Positions 1 through 11,190 of a stretch of 64,000 nt of DNA are shown in pieces (the first letter of the stretch is position 1; every line of letters starts with the position of its first letter). The notes under the pieces are model-generated. The model was given only the letters and a program-made list of their open reading frames with translations, made no database searches and had not been told where the DNA came from. The position numbers and the translations under genes are program-made. Origin of the DNA: Ancistrus triradiatus (Eukaryota; Chordata; Actinopteri; Siluriformes; Loricariidae); the NCBI GenBank assembly GCA_025084515.1, contig JAJAGP010000340.1, forward strand, positions 396,737 through 460,736, given 5' to 3'.

Positions 1-908
1 CTTTTATCCTCACTGGGCGAATACCAAGAGACAACATCTTCAGGGCTTCACTTGGTATTCTGTACCACAGGGCCAGAAGACATTCCAGCAGTCTTACTCA
101 CTGATGCCGTTTGTTTGCATCTAGTGACTCAGCGGCTAAAATGGCCTTCCTCCATCTCTGTCATGCGCTCTGCCTTGGAGGGACAAGGAAATCATGAGAA
201 ATGACCTCTTTGGAGACAGATAGTACCGAGGCAGCGGGACAAACACGCCGCATAAAGTGCAGCCACAATTTGCCGCTGCCATTGCAGGCACAGAACTTAG
301 ACAAATGAGTAATACGAAAGCAGAAGACAAAATGCAATATTGGGAGTGATGGAGATTTCAGAGCTTTCTGTCCAACCCCTGAAGCTCAAGGAACTTTAAG
401 GTCTAATGAACTGGAGCAAGTGATTAAACCTCATTCATGAATCACAGTGATTAATTCACAGAGGCTTTATTGGCTCAGTCATTTCTGGTACTTGATATTT
501 CTGACCACCTAATGGAACGCATCAATCATAATTCTGAGTTGATATTTTCCAGTGGCCCAGCCCCATCAGTTTGTAACAATCCAAGTTAAATTACTTTCTT
601 CTCCAAGCAACTTTGGCTGCAGTGATACAGTGTAATGGCAGAGTGTAATAGCCCTGAGGGACATTGTGAAGCTTTTTACTTGGGTAATTGGCATCAGATG
701 ATTGGCTGTCGTTGGAGCTGATGGTGGAGATGTTTAACAGCGATTTACTGCAGCATACCTAGCAAGCTTTTAGTGTGTTTAAGCACTCTGTGAATGCAGC
801 TGTGAATTTGGGTGTAATCCGTTGCATCAAGAAAAAAGAGAGATGAGTAAATGAAAAGGAGCAGGTGGGTAGCAATGGTGGATACATTTAAACTTTTATT
901 CCATTGCA
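1..908. other. Unique non-coding stretch, possible regulatory DNA
   Basis: No repeat family, RNA gene or convincing exon is visible. The sequence is mixed in composition rather than AT-rich and holds several ATTA/TAAT cores (for example around 420-460 and 525-545), a pattern often seen in vertebrate conserved non-coding elements. That link is inference only. A 64-codon minus-strand frame at 136-330 has no recognisable domain and is most likely chance. Confidence 0.3.
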
Positions 909-1825
909 GACAGTATGAGCCTGACATATTTCATGTTTTGTCTGGCCGACTTCATTTCATTTGTTAATAAACTACCATTTCCTGCATTTCAGGCCTACAA
1001 TACATTCCAAAAAAGGTTGGGACGAGACGGAGGCAATTTAGAGTTAATAATGAATAAAAAAAATAAAAAAAAACACGAAATGGTGTAAACAGATGATTAT
1101 AATCATGATTTGGTACAAAAGCAGCATCCAGGAAAGGCTGAGTCCTGGATGAAAAAAGATGGCCAGAAGACCTCCACTTACAACAAATGCGTGAGCAAAT
1201 TATTGAAAAACAGTGTACCTCCAAGAAATATTTGGAAGGGATTTGCACATTTATCCCTCTACAGTGCATAATATCATTAAACAACTCAAAAGACCAAGGG
1301 CGCAAGCTTAAGCTGAATGCACGTGATCTTAGATCCCTCATGTAACACTGCATCAAGAACAGTCATTCATCAATAGCTGATACAACATGGGTAAGGGATT
1401 ATTTTGGCAAACCTTTGTCAAGCACTACAATACAGAGTTACATTCACAAATGCCACTTAACTTTACTGTGCAAAAAAGAAGCCTTAACCATGTCCAGAAG
1501 CGGTGTCAACTTCTCTGGGCTCAGAGGCATCTAGGATGGATGGACCATCACAAAGTGGACAGATGAATCAGTATTCAAAATTTCTTCGAAGTGTGGTGTA
1601 AAGGGAAGGTAACATTGCAAAGTGGTAAATGCTTTACCTGTTAGAGTGAGGTGAACGACAGCAGGCAAAGATGCAGGTTCCAGAACAGTTTATTTAGAAA
1701 AAGTCCACAAACAAAGAGTGGAAACAGGAACAGAAGCAATCCAGGAACAAGAATGCAAATACTTGCAATCACAAGGAATAAAGATAATGATAACACAGAA
1801 CAGTAGGACAAGGCACCAGGAAGGC

Positions 1826-2130
1826 TAACGAGGGACCACGGAGGTTAGCTTGAAGCCGCGGAGGCTAACAAGAAGCTACGGAGGTTAGCAAGAGGCCGTG
1901 GAGCAAATGAGAAGCAGAAGAGGTCAGCGTGAAACCAGGCTAATGAAAAGACCAGGAGGTTAGCGTGAAGCTGCGGGGCTAACGGAAGCTGCAGAGGAAG
2001 AGTGAGGCCATGGGGGCTAACAAAAAGACATGTAGCTTAGCGTGAAGCTACGGATGCTAACGAGGAATCGGTAAGCGGTAAGACCTGGGAGATAAAACAT
2101 GAAGCCGTAGAGGCTAACGTGAAACCCCGA
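1826..2130. repeat. Degenerate minisatellite inside the solo LTR
   Basis: Irregular units of roughly 20-40 bp repeat the words GGCTAAC, GGTTAGC, GTGAAGC and GCGGAGG more than ten times. It lies in the part of the LTR between the minus-strand promoter box and the poly(A) signal, so it would be transcribed. CpG steps are more frequent here than in flanking DNA. Confidence 0.7.
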
Positions 2131-2457
2131 AGAGTAGCGCGAAGAAAGCTATGCCGGATTCTAAGCTAAAGACAAAAACACAAGTGGAGACGAAAACACA
2201 AAACAAACCACAGCAGACGTAGCCACGGAAACGGAAAAAGCAGCGGACGCAGCCGCGCACAACCCAAGCGGACAGAGTCGCAATTCAAAGTTCTGGTAAG
2301 TTCAAACAAAAATGAGTGAGAGAACAAGGTCTCCACCAACGCTCAGGAAAACTGAGCTAATGATCCCCCGTGCCAGCGTTAGGGAGAGCAGGACTTAAAA
2401 AGAGTACCGCCCAGCTGTACGCGGTTAGCGAGCAAACAGTAATCAAAAATAACAAGG

Positions 2458-3079
2458 ACTGTGTCTGAAATCGCATCCTATTTACTATTTAGTGTACTAT
2501 TTAGTGCTGGCCATTTTGTAGGGTTGTCTGAATTCTCAGTGGACAAATCGATTCCCGATATAGTACACTACTTTGTTACCCATAATGCATCGTAAATATA
2601 TTGGACAACCGATGTACACTACTTACTCACTACTTAGACTTATGTCACTACTTAGACTAACATAGCACAATGCAAGTATGTAAGTAAGTATGTAAATGTA
2701 AGTACAAAACATTATCTAATGACTGTTAAACGACAAACAGTTGACTGGTCAAAATAGTGAATTTAATATTTATGTATTCGTCATGGTTTTATTTTGTCGG
2801 ACAAATGAGTGAAGTTTTACACTTAATGAATAGCATTGTGAGCTAAATTAAAACATTGTTAAGCTGTATTAGTAAGTCTTGTGACAGCACCGGTAGGCTT
2901 GTTGATGTTTCGGTTGGTTTATGTGAAAAAAGGTCCAATTATTTGTTTCTGGCGTTAGTAAGGGTTGTCTGAATTCCCTTGTTTGTGTCGCTCACTGCTA
3001 CCCTATATAGTGTACTACACAGAACACACTATATAGTGATTAGTGAATGAGTAAACGAGTGGACCATTTCAGACATAGC
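2458..3079. mobile_element. Non-autonomous DNA transposon (MITE) inside the solo LTR
   Basis: Terminal inverted repeats pair ACTGTGTCTGAAAT at 2458 with ATTTCAGACATAGC ending at 3079. A CAAGG duplication flanks it (2453-2457 and 3080-3084). Inner repeats include a second inverted pair of AGTGTACTA-type words and a repeated GGGTTGTCTGAATTC at about 2519 and 2961. No transposase frame is present. The family is common in fish genomes in my general knowledge, but I cannot name its superfamily with certainty. Confidence 0.65.
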
Positions 3080-3310
3080 CAAGGTCCTGGTGAGACCGTG
3101 GCCATCTTCCTCGTGCGTGAGATTGTGGGCGATGTAGTCCCAAGCGCCCACGGACGTAAAATCCCGATCTGGCCACGGAACATAACATTACCTTCTCAAC
3201 TTTTTTATGGAATGTGTTGCAGGCCTGAAATACAGGAATGGATGTTTATTAACAAATGAAATGATGTAGACCAAACAAAACATGAAATGTCTCTCAGGTT
3301 CATACCATCT

Positions 3311-3980
3311 TGTCATACTTGTGTAAAGAACTTGTTTACTTCTGCCACCTCTATTTGTGACTCATTTCTCTCATAACCAGCAGTAAACATTTCTATATAG
3401 CAACAATAGACCTGCTGTTGGTTCAATCCAGAGAGGATGACATTTGTTACCCTCGTGAATTGATGAACATTATGTATTCAACACCCTGTCATTAGTTGTT
3501 TTTTTTTTGTCTCTCCCTCACAGTCAGTATGTTGTCGTCACTGACCAGGAGCACCCGTCTTTAAACATTCCTATTTCTTCCATATCCAACACATCACCTT
3601 TGGAAATCAACTATTGTATTTGATTTGATTATCATCTAGACTATCCCAGACCATACCACAGGCAGCTATAACAAAATAATCAAAGTTATTTGATCTGTGA
3701 GTGATCTTAAAGTTTCCACTCACTGGTGTGTTGATGCGCCTCAGTATGCAGCTTGGGTTCTAGACTTGATATTACAGCATCCACCGCTTGTTTTGTTTTT
3801 CACTGAAGGTTGGAGTGACCCAAGGTTGGATTTCATGACCTGGTTTTGGACGCAGGATTGGAGACGGTGCATCATTAATACGGATCAGTGATCAGCGCTG
3901 CATCAATGCCGGTGCCTTTGGGCCTGTGGCTTCGCTCCAATGAGCAATCTAATGACCATTTACTTACAGAGCAGATGGAC
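3311..3980. other. Unassigned stretch
   Basis: Mostly AT-rich unique sequence with a T10 run near 3500. A 64-codon plus-strand frame at 3697-3891 shows no recognisable domain or splice context and is treated as chance. Confidence 0.3.
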
Positions 3981-3981
3981 A

Positions 3982-4258
3982 CACACACCCACACCAGTTT
4001 GTCTTTCTATCATTGTGGGGACTTTCCACTGACATAATATTACTTTAGCTAATTTATACAAATCCACCTCTAGCCCTCACCGCAACCTCAGTGACCTAAA
4101 GCAAATCTCTTGGCTTTTTTTTTCAAGACAAAGTTGCAACTTTAGTAAAAAAACTATTATCCTAATAAGGAAAAGCAAAATCACAAGGTCTCCACAAGGT
4201 AAAAAGGTCAGATTTGGCTCACACAAACATGTATATAACTGACCCACCCACACACACA
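3982..4258. mobile_element. CA-bracketed MITE, copy 1
   Basis: A short block with CTTTCTATCATTGTGGGGAC near 4002 and a reversed GGTCTCCACAAGG-like counterpart near 4188 sits between short CA-rich tracts. The body shares ACTGACATAATATTACTTTAG and CCTCAGTGACC-type words with copies at 16999-17220, 41272-41620 and 48769-49090. It has no coding capacity. Confidence 0.55.
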
Positions 4259-4649
4259 TTGTTCATACAGTAGATGAAATCGATCTCCACAGACACAAAC
4301 TAACGAAGAGAAGTTTAGTTTTTGGATTTAATTTAATATACACTGTATTTATATATACTCTAGATAAAATATCTCTATATTTTAGATTGTATATGCTATT
4401 TGCACATCGATGAAAACAAAACACAGGAATAAGAATTCAAACTTCGTTCACCCTTTAGTCAATTTTGCTGAGTAAATAAAACAAACTTAACAGAACCATT
4501 GAAGCAAACAAATGGTATTATCCAGCATGGTTTCCCAATGTTCCAAAGAGCATGTCCTCTGCCTTAGTAGTACTCCATTAATCAGACCTTTATGATAGAC
4601 TGATTTGAGTAACCTTAGTAAAAGGCATAAGGCAGCAGCATTTAAAGGG
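4259..4649. other. AT-rich unassigned stretch
   Basis: Low-complexity AT-rich sequence, including TATATA runs near 4340-4390. No gene or repeat family recognised. Confidence 0.3.
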
Positions 4650-5405
4650 CAATGGGAACATGAGGGAAACTATTCTCTGTTCTGGTGAGACACCTCTTTG
4701 GTCCAAGCACTATGCATGGCAAATACCATGTACTGCTTATCACCTGGCTAATACTATCCCTAAGATGTAGCATGATTGGGGTTGCATCATGCTATGGGCT
4801 TCTTAGCAGCAAGGACAAGGAGACTGGTCTGAACTGAGGGAAGGATAAATGCCACCACATAAAGAGAGGTCCGTAAAGAAAACCTGCTCCAGAGTGCACA
4901 GCAGTTCACCTTTCAGCACGACGATGACTCAAAGCATACCACCATGACAACACTGGAATTTTTTTGGATCAAGCCTCTGAGTGGTCCTTGAGCGATCCAG
5001 CCTTCAACCCTATAGGACATCTGTGGAGATATCTAAAGATGGCAAATCACAGATGCTTTCCTTCCAACCTGACAGATCTTGAGATGATCTGCCAGAAGTA
5101 ATGGAGTAAGCTGCCCAACTCAATGTGTACAAAACTTAAGGGACTTACTCAAGAAGATTAGAAGCTGTAACTGCTGCCAAATGGGCTTATACCAAGCACT
5201 GGTCTGAATACTTGTGCAAATTACAGATTTCTTATTTTTAATAAGTTTGCAAAAACAGTCTAAAAGTGTTTTTGGTTTGTCATGGATTATTGGTTTTACA
5301 TAAATAGATCAATTTCAATTAAACCTATGATACAGTAAAGTGTCTAGAAAGGTCTGAGGACTTATATTTGAGAGGTCTGAGAGTTACTTAAAGGTCTGAA
5401 TATAC
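4650..5405 (+). mobile_element. Tc1-like transposon relic (family E)
   Basis: The stretch matches the C-terminal half of a Tc1 transposase in order: a block near 4735-4800 resembling the conserved 'N-T-I-P-T-V-K-H-G-G' to 'M-L-W-G' segment, a 'F-Q-H-D-D-D-S-K-H'-like segment near 4911-4940 where the second catalytic aspartate should be, and the C-terminal coding end near 5160-5190 followed by TTTTTAATAAGTTTGCAAAAAC, typical of this family's 3' side. Stops and indels are frequent, the N-terminal half is missing, and no intact terminal repeat is seen. Confidence 0.6.
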
Positions 5406-6659
5406 TGTATATCAATAACTGACCATCAATATTTTGTCTTCTCTCTGTATCACATACAAGGTGCACCTGTGAACCTGTTCAGTAAAACAAAAACCTTTCC
5501 CTCTGACTTCTTCTTACGTTACTCTCCCAGCTCTTTTATTTTCCATAGAAAAGAAAAAGAGCAACAGAGAGAGAGAGAGAGAGTGGAGAGGGGTCTCCAG
5601 AGGAAATGAATCCCTCTTTTCTTTTTATCTTTTTTCCTATTTTCTCAGTCCCACGAGTAAATGACTGGCTGAAGAGACCATCTCTTAAAGGGAAAACAAC
5701 AAGTTAAAAGACTGAAGGCAAAAAAACAGATAGTGCTTCAGGATTAATTATTCTCCTCTTCCCCTGAGTCTTCTATGTGTTTGTTTTTTAGTATTCCTCC
5801 GGAGCGGTGTTTACCTCCTATAACTTTTGGCACTATGTGTAATGAAAAGATTTTGTAGTCAAGAAGGTTAAGATGAAGATAAAGCTTGGAAGCAAATGTG
5901 GGCTTTGTAGTGATCCAGGCTTTGTGAACAGGAATAAAAAGGCTAATTATGGTGGGTGATGTGTCCAAAATCCTGTATCGTGGTAAAGGTAATTTTATGT
6001 GGCATAACAATATACATCACAATATAGCCTTTTGAAAGATGTTTTATAGTTAAATGAGATGTTTGGTTAATCCAGTTAATTATTAAATTGCTACTTGACA
6101 GTACACATATATAGCACTCAACTCAAAATACTCACTCAAAATAGCAGCAAGAACACAATACCACAGGTAAACAGTTCTCACTCTAAAGTACCAGTAATCT
6201 AGTCTGTTTCTCAGTAACATCCTGATCAGTATCCTAACCCAGAATTCACTGGGCAGTCACTGACCATAGACAGAACAATGCACCACCCAATGGTCACCCT
6301 CTCAAGTTTCATACTGGACTCAAACCCAGACCCTTAGGAACTGCTCTTTCCTGGAGCTGGTTCTTACCACTGACTATTGGAGCTGCCAAAGAAAGCATGC
6401 ATATATTTATTTTATTTTATTTTTGAATAGAAGTATGCTAACAAAACTGAAGAGCACTTTTAATATGGGTAGACTGAGACACTTAAACTTGAATTTCTCT
6501 ATGTTGAAAAATTCAGCACTTAAATCACTATTGGGGAAAATGATCAAACTGGTCTCATTTTATGGTATTGATGTTTCCATACTAAAACAAAATCCAAAAA
6601 CATCCAACCCTCCATCCCGCCATCCCTCCATCCATCTATCATTCTGATTCTGAATCAGA
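5406..6659. other. Unassigned stretch
   Basis: Contains a short (GA)n tract at 5564-5582 and otherwise unique AT-rich DNA. The 88-codon minus-strand frame at 5744-6010 has no recognisable motif. Confidence 0.3.
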
Positions 6660-6740
6660 TCCAGTCATTCATTCATTCACTTCCTATTCCCACTTCATCC
6701 AATTCAGGGTCTCATTTCAAAAACAGGGCTGTGAAACCTA
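6660..6740 (-). mobile_element. Possible SINE tail fragment
   Basis: CATTCATTCATTCACTTC followed by CATCCAATTCAGGGTC resembles the reversed 3' end of the DANA-like SINEs found elsewhere here (compare 26498-26560). Only the tail is present, so the call is tentative. Confidence 0.35.
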
Positions 6741-8239
6741 ATGGTAAGGGAAATGACTAGCAGATTATGTTAGGAAACCCAACCTAGGATTTATATATGT
6801 AACATAACCCCTCACCCCCACCCCCATCCCCAAACACATCCTGTTCATCCCAGGTAAAGAAACGAGCCTGGGATGAAGACCTGCGGAATTCAGCTCTTTA
6901 ATCAGCCCGTCACGGTCTTGGGCACGATTAATAAGCTCGCAGCTTCCCAATGCCTCATCTGAAATGAAAACGAAAACCAATATGGAGAAGGAGTCTGCGA
7001 GAGCAAGGCCCCTCGATGTGTCATAATAGATTACTGCTCCTTTTCCATTATGGCTATGGCAAAGGTCAAAGCAGATTATTTCCCCAGCTGGACTAGCAAT
7101 GCCGGATCTGACTGGTCTGGCGATCTGAAGGAGAAAGTGCTTCTCAGGTGGCATGAATGCTGATGGAGCGAACAGGGTCACACTCTGGCCAAATGGGGTT
7201 GTTTTTGAAGATGTACTGTCAAAAGTACTGGATTCTAACGATACTTTTAGAATGTACTGCATGCTGACATTTAGCAATTTGTACATATAAACTGTAAAGT
7301 CCACTATACTGCCAACTGCCATGGTTCATTATAGACAGTAACTCTGTTTAGAGTAATAGTTTGTGCTATGCAAAAAGCAGTTCATTTTTCTTTGCTGCCA
7401 TTAGCCAATAAGCAGTTTCATCATGGTGAGACATATGGCTCAGGATTCTCACATCCTAAAAGAAACTGCAGAGGTAATATGGGACATAGAAATTAGTAGA
7501 TGAAATACATGACCCTCATGAGGATACTGAACATAAATTAAAGTATAACTTTTAAGTTAAGATAGCCATGTCACAGACTGTAGCTAACTACCCAACATAA
7601 CCAAAGATTGATAACTATAATTAGTTCTTTCTACATCATTAACTTCTAACTAAAATTAAATACTGTAAAACAAACGTGTAACAACTAGGAGTTTTCTCAG
7701 TGATTTAGCTGTACTTTATGCTTGGAAACAAGGAATATCTTTATTGTTAGAGGTAGAAGTTCATACATTTCTATTGCCTGTAGTAATGCTTCACTTCAGC
7801 ACTGACCTGTTGAAAATAATATTCTTTAATTATATATTTCTTGCCCAGTAAAATCTGTACACTCAATGCCCGCAGTACTGCTGTGCCATGGACTGACATA
7901 TGCAATTACCCACAAAAACCTAGGACCACTTTTAATAAAACTGAGAAGCATTTCACACCAGAGGTCATGCAGCAGGGTGGAAAATGTGATAGGAATACAG
8001 AAAATAAAGCTTACATGACTCATCAGGAGGTTTCAGAGAAACAGCAACGTGGACTTGCGTAATGACAGTTGTGTACAACACCCCCTTCCTGCTCCCTAAT
8101 GAGGAAACCCAAGACAATATGGAGATGAAAGATCAGCAGATCAATCCATTGCCCTACCAGGAGGCACAGGGAGAAGACCAGGCTCTGCAGCACCACCCAG
8201 TTTGTCTGTGGTGTGGACGAACAAGTGATGTCAAAGCTT
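6741..8239. other. Unique stretch with the longest non-repeat reading frame
   Basis: No repeat family is recognised. A 185-codon minus-strand frame spans 6765-7322 and starts ATG at 7322. It has no domain, signal or splice evidence I recognise. The segment 6860-7150 is GC-balanced and free of simple repeats, and could be a conserved non-coding element or an exon-like remnant; neither is supported by more than composition. Confidence 0.3.
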
Positions 8240-8245
8240 CCAACC

Positions 8246-8400
8246 GGAAAGGGCGGAGTGAATTACAAACTCTATTGCAGCTTTAATCAGCAGGGATTGG
8301 CGTCCGTATTTAGTCTTTGAGAACCAGCGCTCTCGTGCTATATTTCACAATTGGTGCACATCTTGAAGACATTTCATGCTAACCATACACTAGAAGACAT
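8246..8400 (+). mobile_element. Interspersed repeat fragment, copy 1 (hAT-like?)
   Basis: GGAAAGGGCGGAGTGAATTA and a following block ending in GTGCTATATTTCAC are repeated in the same order at 52731-52852. The shared arrangement marks a dispersed element. hAT affiliation is a guess from general resemblance. Confidence 0.45.
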
Positions 8401-8821
8401 TGAAAATACTCTTAAAGGTTTGCTTTACATCACCATGTCTGCAAATCTGGAATTATTGTGATCATGTTTTCATATTTAATAATAGAAATGGATAGAATGG
8501 ATGTTGTTGGCTATATTCAGTTGACTTTCTGTGGTGGCTTCTGATTAAGTTTGACTGAAGAAATGAAGCAAGTTATCATTTGCTTCCAAAAGTTACATTG
8601 CCTTAGTTTGATTAAGACTATAATATAACAATAATTAAGGTTCATTTTAGGCAATATATAATTTAGTGTTATGTTCTACAAAATATCTGATGAAATATAT
8701 TATTATTTATTAATAATTATTATATTACATAATGTATAGTTCATGTAAAGTGAATTACAAACTAATTCTTTTCTTCCATTTTCTTCCTTTCATTCTTGTA
8801 TGATGAATAAAATCTTAATCT
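8401..8821. other. AT-rich unassigned stretch
   Basis: Very AT-rich, with ATTA/TAATAAT runs around 8690-8740. Nothing identifiable. Confidence 0.3.
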
Positions 8822-8935
8822 TGTCTCGTCTTGGCCTTTGCCACTCCCGGTCTTGGTCTTGGCTCGGACTCGACTACTAAAAGTCTTGGTCTTGGCTCGT
8901 ACTCGGCTCTAGTGGTCTTCACTACAACACTACCT
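8822..8935. repeat. CTTGGTCTTGGCTCG interspersed repeat, copy 1
   Basis: Simple-looking but dispersed: short words TCTTGGTCTTGGCTCG and CGGACTCGACT recur, and a related block in the same sense is at 33725-33885. Likely the end of a non-autonomous DNA transposon common in fish. Confidence 0.45.
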
Positions 8936-10334
8936 GACAGACTCTTTGGAAACATACGGAAATCCAGATCAGGTGTGCTACCAGCTAACTATCCCTGTAC
9001 TTTATCCCCTATAGTCTCTTCCTCCTACTTGACTACACCCCAATCTGACAAGTGTAAAATTTTGAAATCCCTTTTTTGAGGTTGTAGGATTGTAGGTGTT
9101 GATGCTTTCATAGCTTCTAGTTAGTAATTTTCTCTGTTTCACGTTTTTGCATTCATTTATATTTATATGAAATCTGGCTCAGTATAATCCACATCACTAC
9201 TGACCAACCTTAACTGCACATACACAAATGATGCCCACGTAATCAACCGACTCACAGAAAAACACTGCATCAAAGCAATGACATAGAACACACATCAAAT
9301 GTACATTCTACATAGCTAGTCATGCTTATAGAAGCACGCATGCACAGACAAATAGACACACTGCTTGGCTTTTAAACAGATCAGCATGCCTGTAAGAGAG
9401 CGATAAAGATGTGGGTGATGAGCTATTTGTCAGCTCGTGTACTTCTGCCAATCGACGATTAATCACGCGCTTCGGCTCCTGAGATGACTGATCTGGCTCT
9501 GTGTGGATGCAGAAGAGAGCCTGAGATAAGAAAGAAAAGAAGAGAAAAGACAGAGGGGCAGACACACAATATAATCTGGAAAAAAGCCCTACATATCGGC
9601 TTTTACATGCCTTTCAGTAATCTGGGAACCTCCAGGTGTATGGGTTAGTCAATAAACACAGAAATGTAGTCTTTTATAACTACATAATGCATGCACCCCT
9701 ACAGTCACCTTGCAACCTGCTTACAAAACAAAGCAAAAATAATGTGAAGTAAAATTCACTTCTGTGTTACAGTTGCCTTGTAAGGATCCTTGAAATCCAA
9801 ATGTTCTGTGTAGTGATGATGGTTCAGATATCCAATATAGTGCAAGCAAATTTTCCATTATTTTTTATGGATAACTTTGTACCATGTTCTGGCGTCTTGC
9901 TCTGATTGACTCTCCTGCCTTTTATCTTTGCACTAGGTGATGTTTAGCCTCTCTACCCTGTTCACTCACATCACTTACCTCGTTCCTCATGTCGTCTACC
10001 ACTTGTGTGTCTGAACAAAATAAAAGTATAGCCAAGAAACTGGAGGAAACAGGCGGAGTCGACATCTACATTTATAATGCTATGCTGATACACAGTCACA
10101 CAGACACACAAACGAGTGGTTTAGAGTAATAACAACCTTAACAATGCAGTGGGAATTCATGTAGAGAAAGTTTTTTATGATTTGACTATGGTAGTTTATA
10201 GTAACTATGGCTATTGTATTGTTAACTATGATTCTACTATGAGCTACAGTCTAAACTTGTTATCTTACATCTGTTCCATGGCTATTTTTGGTGAGAGACA
10301 AGTTTACTGACATAACAAGGTTAAAAAAATAGGG
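8936..10334. other. Unassigned stretch
   Basis: Unique sequence. A GC-balanced patch at 9400-9520 with GACGATTAATCACGCG is a possible conserved non-coding element. The minus-strand frame 9326-9565 (79 codons) shows no domain. ACTATGG/CCATGG words begin to accumulate after 10180, ahead of the minisatellite. Confidence 0.3.
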
Positions 10335-10430
10335 TGTCTCACAGCACAGAGATCCCCTGTTCGATCCCGACCTTGGATTCTGCTTGTCTGGAGTTTGTAT
10401 GTCTTCCCTGCCTCCATATATTGATGTGAT
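10335..10430 (+). mobile_element. Degenerate tRNA-derived SINE head
   Basis: A B-box-like TGTTCGATCCC at about 10357 is followed by CTGGAGTTTGTATGTCTTCCCTG, matching the order found in the DANA-like SINEs at 36285 and 44391. The 3' half is absent or unrecognisable. Confidence 0.45.
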
Positions 10431-10504
10431 CTTGTTCCTTTCATGAACAGCTGCTGATGTGGCATTAAATAAACTAAATTTATAGTTTTCTTTCCACCAA
10501 CAAT

Positions 10505-10725
10505 CTATGGATACTATCCCATGGTAAAATCATGGGAAAGTCATGGTAGAGATACCATAGCAACCATGTCATAGCTTTTTTCTGCCATAAAACTATGGAT
10601 AACATCCCATGGTAAAGCTGTGGTACAACCATAATGAAGATACTATAGTAACCATGTCATAGTTTTCGTTCTGCCCAAAAATGTTGGGATACCATGCCAT
10701 GGTAAAACCATGGTTAATCTGCGTA
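10505..10725. repeat. Minisatellite, 2.5 units of about 88 bp
   Basis: Units begin at 10505, 10593 and 10683 with CTATGGAT-A-C/A-ATCCCATGG and each carries ACCATGTCATAG in its second half. Each unit contains CCATGGTAAAACCATGG-like palindromic words, so single strands could fold. The last unit is partial. Confidence 0.75.
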
Positions 10726-11019
10726 ATGCTAGAGTTGGTGGAAAAAATATGTCAGTAGGAGAACGTTTCATATTCATTATTGTGATACATGGGGTGTATG
10801 TTTATTTTCTGGGTGGTTCACATCATAGAATTGCAGTTATAAACTGAACCTCATACAGGTCAGCAACAGTATGGGATGTTTGTGGCAGATAATCACATTG
10901 TGTCAACAAAGGCAACAACACCAGCATTAACTGACTATCCTATTACCTAATTATTCTTATAAATGAAATATTAATGCACTTTAAAGTAATTCTTACATAG
11001 AACATCTAGACTGCTCAAT
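10726..11019. other. Unassigned stretch
   Basis: Unique, AT-rich DNA between the minisatellite and the LINE-like tail; nothing identifiable. Confidence 0.3.
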
Positions 11020-11188
11020 GAGGTTGGGCCCTGTTTTTCTTGGTCCTCCATAAGTTTCTACCCCACCACATTTAGGGAGTTTTCCTAGCCACTGTCAAAC
11101 TAGCCTTGCTTAGTTGGGGCGGTGGGCATAGATGTTTGTAAAAAGAGTTTGTAAAGCTGTTTATATGCTGAATGCCTCTCAAGGCTCT
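11020..11188 (+). mobile_element. L2-like LINE 3' untranslated fragment
   Basis: TTTAGGGAGTTTTCCTAGCC followed by ACTGTCAAACTAGCCTTGCT and TTTGTAAAGCTG matches the layout of the 3' untranslated end of fish L2-type LINEs as I know them. No coding part is attached. Confidence 0.5.
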
Positions 11189-11190
11189 TA

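Larger units (their letters stand above)
1639..3187 (-). mobile_element. Solo LTR (gypsy-like), with a nested MITE
   Basis: The element starts TG and ends CA and is flanked by an identical 5-bp target duplication TTACC (1634-1638 and 3188-3192), as expected for LTR integration. Read on the minus strand it has a TTTTTAAG box near 2392-2399 and an AATAAA signal at 1689-1694 about 50 bp before its end, which sets the orientation. No internal region or second LTR is present, so it is a solo LTR produced by recombination. Without the MITE at 2458-3079 it is about 920 bp. Gypsy assignment is inference from length and layout. Confidence 0.75.
909..3310 (+). mobile_element. Relic of a DNA transposon of the TIR family ending GGGGTTGTA (Tc1/mariner-like), split by an LTR
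   Basis: The left part (909-1633) begins with a reversed copy of the family's 3' subterminal block, runs through AAAAAAGGTTGGGAC near 1010, then a decayed transposase body (helix-turn-helix-like region near 1250-1360, later part 1380-1590). The right part (3193-3310) carries the forward 3' block with GTGTTGCAGGCCTG and the ACAAAACATGAAATG stretch. Related 3' ends occur at 38196-38440 and 59610-59789, and the sequence GGTAAATGCTT before the break is also found at 38217, so the two halves here belong together and were split by the insertion at 1639-3187. Many stops make it dead. The superfamily placement is from general knowledge of fish repeats; the outer left terminus is missing. Confidence 0.6.
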
